Source of the DNA: Clostridia bacterium | GTDB taxonomy: Bacteria > Bacillota_A > Clostridia > Oscillospirales > CAG-272 | NCBI GenBank assembly: GCA_017501175.1 | Contig: JAFVXK010000028.1 | Coordinates: forward strand, 1 to 42,127 | DNA: 42,127 nt | Direction of reading: 5' to 3' | In this document: positions 1-9,976 of the stretch, piece by piece | Numbering within the stretch: position 1 is the first letter of the stretch | Layout: every line of letters starts with the position of its first letter | Translations under genes and position numbers: made by a program | The notes under the pieces: generated by a model | Told to the model about the DNA's origin: nothing | The model's input: the letters and a program-made list of their open reading frames with translations, nothing else | Databases searched by the model: none

Positions 1-2704
1 GGAAGCATATCATTGGGTGTTTTATTACCGAGAGGGTACGCTCGTTATAATTGCAACCGACGCCTACGCTTACGAGCGTGCGGTTCGGGACTTCTTTGAT
101 AAATATCTCACCGACAGGGGAATAGTCTTCAAGGACACGCTAAAGGAGCACGGTATGTTGACGTTTGACGAATATTTAGACGAGCAGGAGATGCTTGCTG
201 CCGCCCAGAAAAAGAAGGAGCACGAGCAATACATACCCGATCTGCTTGCTTTGCTTGACACACAGCGCACCAATCTTGACGGAATCACGGGAAAATGGAA
301 TCAATACGTTGATGCAAGCGAAACCAATCCCGTTATAAACATGTTTAAGGCATACACCGAGGACCTCGGCGCAGCTGCTGATATAAAGTGGGACTCGCCT
401 GCGGCATATCCTATTGACGAGCACCCAAGACTTCTTCTTACAAAGGATAATCTTCCGCTGATAAGGAAGATGCTCAGAGAGGAAAACGCCACCAACGAAT
501 ATTTTAAATCCCTCGTTGACGCTACTATTCCCAACGACTGTATTCTTCCCGAGCCGACAGACCAGGGAGTAAATGCTACCCTTGGAGAAACTCTATATCA
601 CAATCACAATGAGAGTTATCTCATTATTATACAGGCTAAAGCGCTCGCATATCTTCTTTACGGCGATGAGTATTACGGCTATCAGGCAATACTCTATATG
701 AAGAATTACCTTGCAACGCTTGAAATCAAGGAAATCCCCTCAGACCAGACGCGCCGATACGGCTACGTTATGCGCGCGGCGGGAATTGTTTACGACTGGT
801 GCTACGACCTTCTGACAAAAGAGGACAGAATTCAGTTTATCGCCGGCGTTGAAAACTGCATCTGTCGAGGCAGAAACCTGCAAGGCGATAAAATGGAGGT
901 AGAATTCCCTCCATCAAAGCAGGGTATAGTGGAAGGACACGCGTGCGAGTTCCAGATTTTGCGTGATTACCTTTCCTTTGCGGTTGCCGTTTACGGCGAC
1001 AAGGAGGAGGGAAATAACAGCTCTTGGTATGAGTACATAGCCGGAAGAGTATATAACGATTACATTCCCTTCCGAGATTACTACTATTCTAATGCGGGCG
1101 TTGCACACCAAGGAACAGGATATGCTGTCGGAAGATATTCCTGCGACCTTTATTCTGCTTGGATTCTTAATGTTGCTACGGGTGAAAACCCTTACGGTGA
1201 CTCGCTTCAAAAGGCAGGCTGGGGACTTTTCAACTATGAATTTGCACCGGGGAAAATATTCAACGACGGTGACAAGACCGGAGATTATAAGCAGCAGGTT
1301 GACGCTTATTACACGGCGTATTTAATTGCGTATCTTTACAAGGATTCGGATATGCTGGCTATGGCCGATTACCTGATGGACATCAGAAATAGCAAGTGCG
1401 GAAATTCCTACAATGAGCTTAACGCAGTTGCATACGTGGCTTTGCGCGGACTTTGTGAGGTTAAGTCGTCGGGCGACAGATACGGCTCGATGAATCTCAT
1501 TCAGTATAACGGCTCGCCTCTCGGTCAGTACGTTGTCCGTAACAGCTGGGGTGACGACGATGCGGCGGCGATATTTATGAGAATTAAAGAGCGCTCAACC
1601 GGCGGTCACGAGCATCGAGATACCGGTACGTTTGAAATATACTACAAGGGAATGCTCACGAGCGACGGCGGCATATACAGAAACGGACGTGCGGAGCATA
1701 CGAAGTACTATTTTGGCGCGACCATATCTCATAACGGACTTATAATCTATAATCAGAGTCTTGCACTCAGCGATGAAGGATATTACTCTGGCGGACAAAA
1801 GAGCAATCCCTCTCCCGGTTATACGTTCGAAGCATGGCAGAAAAACACGGATATGGACAAGGGAACGATTATCGGCAGACAGCACGCATATCTTGACGAC
1901 GCGGAAACTCAACCGCTTTACGCCTACATAGCAGGCGACATCACTAAGGCTTACGACTCTTCCAGCGTTGAATACGTAGGCAGAAGAATGCTTACGGTAT
2001 ATACCGGCGACGCGGAAATTCCGATGGTATTCTTCGTTTATGACGATATAGCGTCAAAGAGCCGAAACTTCGAGAAGCGCTTCCTTCTTCAGATAACCTC
2101 TTCCGATGAGCCTACCATCGACGGAAAAACCGTTATTACCGAGAACGGCGGAGGACGCCTTGTTCTTACCTGCCTTTCAAGTAACGTTAGCGTTAACGGC
2201 GTTGGAGGCAGAGCTTATAATGCCGACGGAAGCTATGATTGTGTGAACTCTAAGAATTACCTCGTAAACGGAAGTCAGCTTCTTCCTTATTACGGATATG
2301 AATACGGCTATGAGGACGACGGACACTGGGGCAGAATTGAAATAGTTTCTACTGCAAAGTCGGCAGCGGCTACTTTCATGAACGTGCTCTACGTTACCGA
2401 CAAAGGAAACGATAAGTCGGTTGAGATAAAAAAGGTAACTCAAGCAAACGGTGTCGAGGGCGCGGTGTTTGACGAAAAAATAGCGGTTATCTTTGCAACC
2501 GACAGAAACGGCGCAACAGAGGAAATATCCTGCAGAGTTGTAGGAGAAGACGAGGTCAGCTACTATGTTTCGGGAGTTGCGGCAGGTCAGTGGAAGGTCA
2601 CCGTTGGAGGAAAGGACTACGGAACTTATACGGCAACCGAGGAGGGCAGACTCCTTACCTTTACAGCGCCGTCGGGCAGCATAGTAATTACTCCGTTACA
2701 GTAA
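1..2704 (+). CDS. Heparinase II/III-like polysaccharide lyase, paralogue 1 (5'-truncated by window edge)
   Basis: The reading frame is open from base 2, and the residues before the first possible start (GTG at 17) match the inside of paralogue 2 (EAYHW against DAYHW). The gene therefore begins outside the window and about 110 N-terminal residues, including the expected lipoprotein signal, are missing. Seen: a charged helical linker, then HPRLLLTKDNLPLIRK, typical of the alpha-helical toroid of heparinase II/III-like lyases; GHACEFQ; HQGTGYAVGRY; and GGHEHRDTGTFEIYYKG, the C-terminal beta-sandwich signature of the superfamily. By analogy the His of GHACEF, the Tyr of GTGYA and the His of GGHEH would be active-site residues. 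The tail (YYVSGVAAGQWKV) is a small beta module shared with the paralogues. Likely role: beta-elimination of a uronic-acid polysaccharide at the cell surface; the substrate cannot be read. Only 34 bp separates it from the next copy, with no terminator seen, so the two may be co-transcribed. Confidence 0.8.
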   Translation, partial: EAYHWVFYYREGTLVIIATDAYAYERAVRDFFDKYLTDRGIVFKDTLKEHGMLTFDEYLDEQEMLAAAQKKKEHEQYIPDLLALLDTQRTNLDGITGKWNQYVDASETNPVINMFKAYTEDLGAAADIKWDSPAAYPIDEHPRLLLTKDNLPLIRKMLREENATNEYFKSLVDATIPNDCILPEPTDQGVNATLGETLYHNHNESYLIIIQAKALAYLLYGDEYYGYQAILYMKNYLATLEIKEIPSDQTRRYGYVMRAAGIVYDWCYDLLTKEDRIQFIAGVENCICRGRNLQGDKMEVEFPPSKQGIVEGHACEFQILRDYLSFAVAVYGDKEEGNNSSWYEYIAGRVYNDYIPFRDYYYSNAGVAHQGTGYAVGRYSCDLYSAWILNVATGENPYGDSLQKAGWGLFNYEFAPGKIFNDGDKTGDYKQQVDAYYTAYLIAYLYKDSDMLAMADYLMDIRNSKCGNSYNELNAVAYVALRGLCEVKSSGDRYGSMNLIQYNGSPLGQYVVRNSWGDDDAAAIFMRIKERSTGGHEHRDTGTFEIYYKGMLTSDGGIYRNGRAEHTKYYFGATISHNGLIIYNQSLALSDEGYYSGGQKSNPSPGYTFEAWQKNTDMDKGTIIGRQHAYLDDAETQPLYAYIAGDITKAYDSSSVEYVGRRMLTVYTGDAEIPMVFFVYDDIASKSRNFEKRFLLQITSSDEPTIDGKTVITENGGGRLVLTCLSSNVSVNGVGGRAYNADGSYDCVNSKNYLVNGSQLLPYYGYEYGYEDDGHWGRIEIVSTAKSAAATFMNVLYVTDKGNDKSVEIKKVTQANGVEGAVFDEKIAVIFATDRNGATEEISCRVVGEDEVSYYVSGVAAGQWKVTVGGKDYGTYTATEEGRLLTFTAPSGSIVITPLQ

Positions 2705-2738
2705 AAACGAAAACATTTTTGAAAGAGAGAATTTTCAT

Positions 2739-5700
2739 ATGAAAACAAGCCTCAAAATAATTATCTTGGTTGTTTTGACGACGCTGTGCCTTTCGCTTCT
2801 CGCCGCGTGCGGAGGTCAGGACGTCACCCTGATTGCAAAGGGCGATGCCGCAAAGTATCTGTGTATTTACGAGGCGGGCGACGACTCGGCAAAGAGCGGA
2901 GCGCTTTTGTTTAAGGAGGAGCTGAATAAAAACGGGCTCAAGTGCGTGCCTACCGTTTTCTCTCACACGGCAGAGAACGGTGAATTTGAGATTCTTTTCG
3001 GAGAAACCGACAGAGAGGCATCGAAAATAGCCTCCGAGCTTCTTGCGAGCAAGGTCGCCGAAAATGAGGACGCATATCACTGGGCGTTTGCACATAAGAA
3101 CGGAAAGCTTGCCATAGTAGCGACCGACGTATTTGCCTACGAGCGTGCGGTGGCTGATTTCTTCGATAAATATCTCACCGATGCGGGAATAGTCGTAAAG
3201 GATACGCTTAAAGAGCACGGCTTGTTGACTTATGACGAATATGAGGATTATCTGGCTGAACAGGAAAGGCTCGCCGCTGAAGAGAAGAAGAAGGAGCACG
3301 AGCAGTATCTTGGAGAGCTGACGGCGCTTCTTGACGCTCAGCGCGAGGAGCTTAAAACGGTTACGGGCAAGTGGAATCAGTATGTAGCAGAGAGCGCCGC
3401 CAACCCCGTCGTTAAAATGTTCCAGGACTACACTGAGGATATTAAGGCGGTTGCTGATAAAAAGTGGGATTCCCCCGACAAATATCCCCAAGACGAGCAC
3501 CCGCGCCTTATGCTTACAAAGGACAGTCTTCCCTTAATAAGGAAGATGCTCCGCGAGGAAAACGAATCCAACGAGTATTTCAAGTCGCTCGTTGATGCGA
3601 CAATCCCCGATAACTGTCTTCTCCCCGACCCCGAATATCAGGGCGAAAACGACACGCTGGGTGAGCCGTTATATCACAATCATAACGAAAATTATTTGAT
3701 TATCATACAGGCAAAGGCTCTCGCTTATCTTCTTTACGGCGACGAGTATTACGGCTATCAGGCAATTCTCTATATGAAAAATTACCTGAAAACTCTTGAG
3801 ATAAAGGAAATCCCCTCCGACCAAACGAGAAGATACGGTTACGTTATGCGCGTGGCGGCGATAGTTTACGACTGGTGCTACGACCTGCTTAATGAAGAGG
3901 ATAAAATTCAGTTCATTGCCGGCGTTGAGAATTGCATCTGCCGAGGCAGAAACCTTCAAGGCGACAAAATGGAGGTCGAATTCCCGCCGTCAAAGCAGGG
4001 CATAGTCGAGGGACACGCCTGCGAGTTCCAGATTTTGCGCGACTATCTTTCCTTTGCCATAGCGGTTTACGGCGACAATTCCTCCTGGTATGAATATATA
4101 GCGGGAAGAGTTTATAACGACTACGTTCCATTCCGTGATTATTACTATTCCAACGCAGGCGTTGCACATCAGGGCACGGGATATGCCTTTGGAAGATACT
4201 CCTGCGACCTCTATTCCGCTTGGATTTTGCAGGTTGCTACCGGTGAAAATCCTTACGGTGATTCTTTGGGTAAGGCAGGCTGGGGACTTCTCAATTACGA
4301 GGTTGCTCCCGGTATCGGCTTCAACGACGGCGACAAGACCGGCGACTATAAGAATTTTGCCGAGATATATTATATGCCATACCTCAATGCGTATCTTTAT
4401 GAGGATTCGGCTATGCTTGCAATGGGCGAATACCTGATGAGTCAGAACAATCACTCCTTCGGATATTCCTACAACGAGCTCAACGTTGTTGCTTACGTGG
4501 CCTTGCGCGGTCTTTGCGAGCTTGAGGCTGGCGAAAACAGATACGAGAAAATGAACCTCATTCAGTATAACGGCTCGCCTCTCGGTCAGTACGTCGTACG
4601 CAACTCTTGGGGCGACGACAATGCGGCGGCAGTGTTTATGCGTATTAAGGAACGCTCAACCGGCGGTCACGAGCACATGGACACGGGTACGTTTGAGATA
4701 TACTACAAGGGAATGCTCACAACCGACGGCGGAGTGTACAGTAATGATAACTCCGACCATACGCAATATTTCCACGACGCAACCATCTCTCACAACGGAC
4801 TTATAATTTATAACCCCAACCTCGCCAATACCGAAAAAGGATATTATTCAGGCGGACAGAATGACCTCGGCTCTCCCGGATACACTCTGCAAACCTGGCT
4901 TAACGCTACGCATTTGGATACGGGCAAGGTGACCGGCAGACAGCATGGCTATCTTGACGATGCCGAAACGAAGCCTCTTTATGCCTACATTGCAGGAGAT
5001 ATAACCAAGGCGTACTCCACCGAAACGATAGAGTACGTCGGCAGAAGAATGCTTACCGTGTACACCGGTGACGAGGAATTCCCGATGGCGTTCTTCGTTT
5101 ACGATGACATAGCATCGAAGAGCTCTAGCTTTGAGAAGCGCTTCCTGCTTCAAATAACCTCGCCTAACGCTCCGACGGTCAGAGGAAAGACGGTAACCAC
5201 CGAGAACGGCGGCGGACGCCTCGTCCTTACCTGCCTTTCGAGCAACGTCAGCATCAATCCTGTCGGCGGAAGAGTTTATAAGAGCAACGGAAGCTACGAT
5301 TGCATCAATTCGAGCAACTATCTTCTCAACGGACAACAGCTTCTCCCATACAACAAATACGAGGATGACGGACACTGGGGCAGAGTTGAGATAGTTTCCA
5401 CTGCAAGAAGTGCCGACGTTACCTTTATGAACGTGATCTACGTTACCGATAAGGGCAACGAAAACACCGCCGAGGTCAAAAAGGTATTGAACGCAAGCGG
5501 CGTTGAGGGCGCGATATTCAACGAAAAAATCGCGGCTATCTTTGCAACCGACAGAAACGGCGCGAAATCTGCGCTTTCCTTCAAAACTACAAGTGGATAT
5601 GATCTCGATTACTACGTTTCGGGAGTTGCGGCAGGTCAGTGGAAGGTCACCGTTGGCGGAGAGGACCAGGGCACTTACACGGCAACCGAGGAGGGTGGAC

Positions 5701-5753
5701 TTCTCACCTTCACAGCATCGGGGGGAGAGGTTGTAATTTCCCCGCTTGACTAA
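2739..5753 (+). CDS. Heparinase II/III-like polysaccharide lyase lipoprotein, paralogue 2
   Basis: A 1004-residue complete copy. It starts with a lipoprotein signal (MKTSLKIIIL, hydrophobic core, lipobox LAAC, Cys about 24), so it should be anchored outside the membrane. Residues about 30-155 form an alpha/beta domain with an EILFGETDREAS segment, reminiscent of N-terminal accessory domains of alpha-glucuronidase-like enzymes (inference). A Glu/Lys-rich helix follows at about 160-200. The lyase core begins at H254-P-R. Candidate catalytic residues are H426 (GHACEF), Y482 (HQGTGYA) and H644/H646 (GGHEHMD), placed by superfamily logic. The beta-sandwich continues to a C-terminal module at about 960-1004. 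The ATG at 2739 follows a weak AAAGAGAGA ribosome binding site and is the only start that preserves the signal peptide. A hairpin follows the stop codon. Confidence 0.82.
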   Translation: MKTSLKIIILVVLTTLCLSLLAACGGQDVTLIAKGDAAKYLCIYEAGDDSAKSGALLFKEELNKNGLKCVPTVFSHTAENGEFEILFGETDREASKIASELLASKVAENEDAYHWAFAHKNGKLAIVATDVFAYERAVADFFDKYLTDAGIVVKDTLKEHGLLTYDEYEDYLAEQERLAAEEKKKEHEQYLGELTALLDAQREELKTVTGKWNQYVAESAANPVVKMFQDYTEDIKAVADKKWDSPDKYPQDEHPRLMLTKDSLPLIRKMLREENESNEYFKSLVDATIPDNCLLPDPEYQGENDTLGEPLYHNHNENYLIIIQAKALAYLLYGDEYYGYQAILYMKNYLKTLEIKEIPSDQTRRYGYVMRVAAIVYDWCYDLLNEEDKIQFIAGVENCICRGRNLQGDKMEVEFPPSKQGIVEGHACEFQILRDYLSFAIAVYGDNSSWYEYIAGRVYNDYVPFRDYYYSNAGVAHQGTGYAFGRYSCDLYSAWILQVATGENPYGDSLGKAGWGLLNYEVAPGIGFNDGDKTGDYKNFAEIYYMPYLNAYLYEDSAMLAMGEYLMSQNNHSFGYSYNELNVVAYVALRGLCELEAGENRYEKMNLIQYNGSPLGQYVVRNSWGDDNAAAVFMRIKERSTGGHEHMDTGTFEIYYKGMLTTDGGVYSNDNSDHTQYFHDATISHNGLIIYNPNLANTEKGYYSGGQNDLGSPGYTLQTWLNATHLDTGKVTGRQHGYLDDAETKPLYAYIAGDITKAYSTETIEYVGRRMLTVYTGDEEFPMAFFVYDDIASKSSSFEKRFLLQITSPNAPTVRGKTVTTENGGGRLVLTCLSSNVSINPVGGRVYKSNGSYDCINSSNYLLNGQQLLPYNKYEDDGHWGRVEIVSTARSADVTFMNVIYVTDKGNENTAEVKKVLNASGVEGAIFNEKIAAIFATDRNGAKSALSFKTTSGYDLDYYVSGVAAGQWKVTVGGEDQGTYTATEEGGLLTFTASGGEVVISPLD

Positions 5754-5769
5754 AAACGTTATTTATAAA

Positions 5770-5800
5770 AGGTGTCCTGTGGTTTACCTTCAGGACACCT
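5770..5800 (+). terminator. Hairpin after lyase paralogue 2
   Basis: Perfect 10-bp stem (AGGTGTCCTG / CAGGACACCT) with an 11-nt loop, 16 bp after the stop codon. The downstream run is not T-rich (AATCTGTTCG), so termination may be inefficient or the hairpin may protect the 3' end of the mRNA. Confidence 0.55.
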
Positions 5801-5906
5801 AATCTGTTCGTTGTAAGTAGTTATAAGCATTTTGCACAATTTAAAAGATTCTATTTGTTAATATGGACGAAAATATTTAAAACTATGTTAAATTTCGCTT
5901 TGAATA

Positions 5907-5936
5907 TTGCAAAATCCTGTTATTTTGTGCTACAAT
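5907..5936 (+). promoter_or_regulatory. Sigma-A promoter of lyase paralogue 3
   Basis: -35 TTGCAA (5907-5912) and -10 TACAAT (5931-5936) with an 18-bp spacer and an extended -10 TGC just before the -10. The 5' UTR would be about 30 nt. The -10 region resembles that of the promoter at 19258-19286. Confidence 0.7.
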
Positions 5937-5970
5937 GAAGTGAAAATATTTTGAAAGTGAGTTATTCACA

Positions 5971-8900
5971 ATGAAAAAAGGCTTCAAATCAATTATTTCG
6001 GCTTTTGCTCTTCTTTTGTGCCTTTCCTTTCTCGCTTCGTGTGGCGGGGGCAAGGATATTACGTTAATTGCTAAAGAGGACTCCGCAAAATACCTGTGCA
6101 TTTATGAAGCGGGTAATGATACGGCAAAAAACGGAGCTATGTCGTTTAAGAATGAGTTGACCGCAAACGGTTTGAAGTGTGTGTCCACTGTGTTTGGTCA
6201 TACGGCAGAAACCGGTAATTATGAAATTCTCTTCGGCAAAACCGACAGAGAAGCGTCAATTATAGCTTGGGAGCTCCTTCAAAGCAATGTATCCAATGAT
6301 GATAACGCGTTTCACTGGGTGTTCTGCTACAAAGACGGTAAGCTTGCTATAATCGCAAACGACGAGCTCGCATACGAGCCTGCAATTGACGACTTCTTTG
6401 ATAAGTATATGACCGACAAGGGCATAGTTATAAAGGACAATCTCAAAGAGCACGTCAAAATGACCTACGAGGAATACGACGAGTTCTTCAAGGAAAGCGC
6501 CGCTGATAAAAAGGCAGAGCATGCGGAGGACGCGGAAGAGCTTCTTGCTCTTTTGGAAACTCAGCGCGACTATCTTGCCGGCTTCAAGGGAACCTGGAGC
6601 AAATACGACCCTGTCAGCGCGTCCAATCCCGAGATCAACCTGTTCGGTGTTTATACAGAGGATATGGTAGCTGCCGCAGATAAAGCTTGGGGCTCGCCCG
6701 ATGCATATCCCACCAAGGATCAGCACCCCCGTCTTCTTGTTACCGAGGATAGTCTTCCTTTGATAAGAAGACAGATTAAAGAAAACAGCGCTCTTAACGA
6801 CAAGTTCAATTATTGGGTTGAAAAAGTCATTCCCAACGACTGTATTCTTCCTGAGCCCGAATATCAGGGAGAGCACGGCACGGTAGGCGGCGCTATGGAA
6901 TATAACCTTAACGAGAATTACCTCACCATTATACAGGCAAAGGCTCTGGCGTACCTTATTTACGGCGACGAGTATTACGGCTATCAGGCAATTCTCTATA
7001 TGAAGAATTATCTAATGTCGCTTGACATAAAGCAAATTCCCTCCGACCAGACGCGCAGATACGGTTATACTATGCGTGCTGCGGCTCTGGTTTACGACTG
7101 GTGCTACGACCTTCTTACCGAAACCGACAAGATTCAGCTTATTGCCGGCGTTGAGAATTGCCTTTGCCGAGGCAGGAATGCCGGAAATAAATCCAAAATG
7201 GAGGTAGGATTCCCGCCCTCGCAGCAGGGAGCTATTGAAGGACACGCTTGCGAGTTCCAGATATTGCGTGACTATCTTTCCTTCGCGGTTGCTATTTATG
7301 ATGAAAACAGTTCTTGGTATGAGTATATCGCAGGAAGAGTGTATAATCAATTCGTTCCGTTCCGCGATTACTATTATGCTGCTACGGGAGTCGTACATCA
7401 GGGAACGGGATATGCTATCGGAAGGCACTCAAGCGACCTCTATTCTGCTTGGATTTTGCAGGTTGCTACAGGGGAGAATCCGTATAGCGATGCGCTTTCT
7501 GATGCTGCTTGGGGCATATTTAACTATGAGATTTATCCGGGATATATATTTAGCGAAGGTGATGGAACCGGAGATTTTGCAGAGGCGGCAGAGGGTTACT
7601 ACGTCGCTTATCTAAATGCTTATTTGTATCAGGATTCCGATATGCTTGCTATGGCGGATTATCTTTACAGCATCAGCCCGAAGGATAATACTTTCGGAGT
7701 ATCTTACAATCAACTCAACATAGTCGCTTACATAGCTTTGCGAGGACTTGGTGATCTCGAGGCGTCGGATAACAGGTATGGCTCTATGAACCTTATTCAG
7801 TACAATGCCTCGCCTCTCGGTCAGTACGTCGTGCGTAACTCCTGGGGCGACGAGTCCGCGGCGGCTGTCTTTATGAAGATTAAGGAGCGTTCAACGGGCG
7901 GTCACGAGCATCTTGACGTAGGTACCTTTGAAATATATTACAAGGGAATGCTTACGAGTGACGGCGGTTGCTATGATAATGATAATGCTGCTCACACAAT
8001 GTATTACCACGATGCTACGATATCTCATAACGGTCTTATAATCTATAACCCCGGTCTTTCTCATACCGAGGAAGGATATTACACGGGTGGTCAGACGAGA
8101 GATTACGGACCCGGCGGATCTCTTAACGATTGGCTTGGCAACACCGATATGGACAAGGCAGAGCTGCTTGGACATCAGCACGCGTATCTTGACGATGCGG
8201 AAACGCAGCCTCTTTACGCATACATAGCAGGAGATATAACGAAGGCTTACGATTCAGAGACCGTTGATTACGTCGGAAGAAGAATGCTTACGGTATATAC
8301 GGGTGACGAGGAATTCCCGATGGTATTCTTCGTGTTTGACGATATAGCGTCTAAGAGCATTTCCTTCGAAAAGCGTTTCCTTCTTCAGATATCTTCCAAG
8401 GATGAGCCCACGGTAAGCGGAAAAACCGTAACTACCGAAAACGGTGGCGGACGTCTGGTTCTCACCTGCCTTTCGAGTAATATCAGCATCAATCCTGCCG
8501 GCGGAAGAACCTACGGTTCAACCGGAAAATACGTTTGCGCAAGCTCGAAAAACTATCTTGTGAACGGAGTACAGCTTGTTCCTTTCCATGGCGGTGGTGA
8601 CGACGGACATTGGGGAAGAATTGAGATTGTTTCTACTGCAAGGGCAACGGACGTTACCTTTATGAACGTACTCTACGTTACCGATAAAGGAAACGACGAT
8701 TCGGTTGAAATAAGAAAGGTCAGCAGCGCAAGCGGCGTTGAGGGCGCGGTGTTTAACGATAAGATTGCGGCTATCTTCGCAGCCGACAGAAACGGTGCAA
8801 CAGAGGAGCTTTCCTGCAGGGCTCTTGGAGATGACGAGCTCAGCTACTACATTTCGGGCGTTGCGGCAGGCGAGTGGAAGGTTACTGTTGACGGCAAGGA

Positions 8901-8988
8901 ATGCGGTACTTATACTGCAACCGAGGAGGGCGGACTTCTCACCTTCAGAGCTCCTTCGGGAAGCGTTGTAATTACTCCCGTGAACTAA
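5971..8988 (+). CDS. Heparinase II/III-like polysaccharide lyase lipoprotein, paralogue 3
   Basis: A 1005-residue copy with the same architecture as paralogue 2: signal peptide with lipobox LASC, accessory alpha/beta domain (EILFGKTDREAS), charged helix, lyase core beginning at HPRLLVTEDSLPLIRR, GHACEFQ, HQGTGYAIGRH, GGHEHLDVGTF (H645/H647) and the YYISGVAAGEWKV tail. It is the most diverged complete copy: the N-terminal helix is rewritten, the spacing before the core carries an extra residue (YPTKDQHPR), and IRKML is replaced by IRRQI. This suggests an older duplication or a different substrate preference. It has its own promoter (5907-5936) and a strong terminator (9004-9036), so it is probably a separate transcription unit. 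The function as an extracellular polysaccharide lyase is inferred from the superfamily. Confidence 0.82.
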   Translation: MKKGFKSIISAFALLLCLSFLASCGGGKDITLIAKEDSAKYLCIYEAGNDTAKNGAMSFKNELTANGLKCVSTVFGHTAETGNYEILFGKTDREASIIAWELLQSNVSNDDNAFHWVFCYKDGKLAIIANDELAYEPAIDDFFDKYMTDKGIVIKDNLKEHVKMTYEEYDEFFKESAADKKAEHAEDAEELLALLETQRDYLAGFKGTWSKYDPVSASNPEINLFGVYTEDMVAAADKAWGSPDAYPTKDQHPRLLVTEDSLPLIRRQIKENSALNDKFNYWVEKVIPNDCILPEPEYQGEHGTVGGAMEYNLNENYLTIIQAKALAYLIYGDEYYGYQAILYMKNYLMSLDIKQIPSDQTRRYGYTMRAAALVYDWCYDLLTETDKIQLIAGVENCLCRGRNAGNKSKMEVGFPPSQQGAIEGHACEFQILRDYLSFAVAIYDENSSWYEYIAGRVYNQFVPFRDYYYAATGVVHQGTGYAIGRHSSDLYSAWILQVATGENPYSDALSDAAWGIFNYEIYPGYIFSEGDGTGDFAEAAEGYYVAYLNAYLYQDSDMLAMADYLYSISPKDNTFGVSYNQLNIVAYIALRGLGDLEASDNRYGSMNLIQYNASPLGQYVVRNSWGDESAAAVFMKIKERSTGGHEHLDVGTFEIYYKGMLTSDGGCYDNDNAAHTMYYHDATISHNGLIIYNPGLSHTEEGYYTGGQTRDYGPGGSLNDWLGNTDMDKAELLGHQHAYLDDAETQPLYAYIAGDITKAYDSETVDYVGRRMLTVYTGDEEFPMVFFVFDDIASKSISFEKRFLLQISSKDEPTVSGKTVTTENGGGRLVLTCLSSNISINPAGGRTYGSTGKYVCASSKNYLVNGVQLVPFHGGGDDGHWGRIEIVSTARATDVTFMNVLYVTDKGNDDSVEIRKVSSASGVEGAVFNDKIAAIFAADRNGATEELSCRALGDDELSYYISGVAAGEWKVTVDGKECGTYTATEEGGLLTFRAPSGSVVITPVN

Positions 8989-9003
8989 TTTAATAACGCA
9001 CAA

Positions 9004-9036
9004 GAGGCGGTCTTTTAAGGGCCGCCTCGCTTTTTA
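9004..9036 (+). terminator. Rho-independent terminator after lyase paralogue 3
   Basis: Stem GAGGCGG / CCGCCTC, extendable through a mismatch, followed by CGCTTTTTAT. It lies 15 bp after the stop codon, between convergent genes. Confidence 0.85.
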
Positions 9037-9063
9037 TCTAATAAACGGTTGCTAAAGGAATGG

Positions 9064-9945
9064 TTATGCCGTGAAGATTAGATATGCGGATAACGAAAGC
9101 AACGAACAAAAAGCGGAAAACGCAAGCAGCAGAGCGACGGCTTGGGGGTGCGTAAGCCCGAGGTCGAGCAGCTTATGGTGCAGATGCGCTTTGTCGGGCT
9201 TGAAGGGTGATTTTCCTGCTGAAATTCTTCTTATTACGGTTAAAATAACGTCTGCAATAGGAATAAGCATAAATGCCGACGTAATATAAAGCCCTTCGGA
9301 CCAAAAGGCGAGAGAAAAAATCGCAATTGAAATTCCAAGCGTTTGCGAGCCTGCATCACCCATATAAAGCCGCGCAGGATAGGCGTTGAGAGGAAGAAAG
9401 CCAACAAGGGAAAATACGAGTAAAAGAGTGCTTATACCCATACCCGTGTTAAGAATAAGCAGCTCGGAGAGCGAGAAAAACAATAGCGCTGAGATTGAAA
9501 TGCCACAGCAAAGACCGTCAAGTCCGTCGATAAAATTGAAGGCGTTGATAAGAAGTGATATATAGAAAGCCTTTATGATGACGTAAAGCGGCGGCTCGCC
9601 GTAGCAGAGAATTGCCGATGCTATCAGAGATATGATGATTTGAAAGATTAGCTTTACTGTTGGTGAAAGGTCAAAAAAATCGTCCGCCGATCCGAGAAGC
9701 AAGCATAGTCCGCCAGCCGTCAGAAGTGCCGTGTCGGTAAGAGAGGCGCTCTTAAAAACAAAACATTTTATAGAAAGCGAAAGGGAAAAAGCGAGGAAAA
9801 AACCCACTCCGCCAAGGCGCGGGACGGGTACCGTGTTGAGTTTTCGATTAAAATCAGGCATATCAAGCGTTTTGGTCGAATAAGAAAACGACAGGATGGC
9901 TCTACACAGGACATAAGATATAATTGCGGTAATAACAGCCCTCAC
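9064..9945 (-). CDS. TagO/WecA-type undecaprenyl-phosphate HexNAc-1-phosphate transferase
   Basis: A polytopic membrane enzyme of the MraY/WecA family that transfers a sugar-1-phosphate from UDP-sugar (probably GlcNAc) to undecaprenyl phosphate, starting teichoic acid or other wall polymers. Seen in order: a first membrane helix; PVPRLGGVGFF; ADDFFDLSPTVKL (Asp-rich motif); FNFIDGLDGLCCG; NAYPARLYMGDAGSQTLG; and a His-rich loop KPDKAHLHHKLLDLGL typical of WecA/TagO rather than MraY. The frame can be extended to an ATG at 10011, but that codon lies inside the trpS terminator stem. The GTG at 9945 gives a normal family N-terminus (about 293 aa, helix directly before the PRLGG loop) and is preferred, although its AAGGGG is almost too close to be a good ribosome binding site. 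It is the only gene for cell-wall polymer synthesis here; no partner genes adjoin. Confidence 0.85.
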   Translation of the reverse strand: MRAVITAIISYVLCRAILSFSYSTKTLDMPDFNRKLNTVPVPRLGGVGFFLAFSLSLSIKCFVFKSASLTDTALLTAGGLCLLLGSADDFFDLSPTVKLIFQIIISLIASAILCYGEPPLYVIIKAFYISLLINAFNFIDGLDGLCCGISISALLFFSLSELLILNTGMGISTLLLVFSLVGFLPLNAYPARLYMGDAGSQTLGISIAIFSLAFWSEGLYITSAFMLIPIADVILTVIRRISAGKSPFKPDKAHLHHKLLDLGLTHPQAVALLLAFSAFCSLLSLSAYLIFTA

Positions 9946-9976
9946 CCCCTTAATACCATTATGCCCAAAAAAAGAA

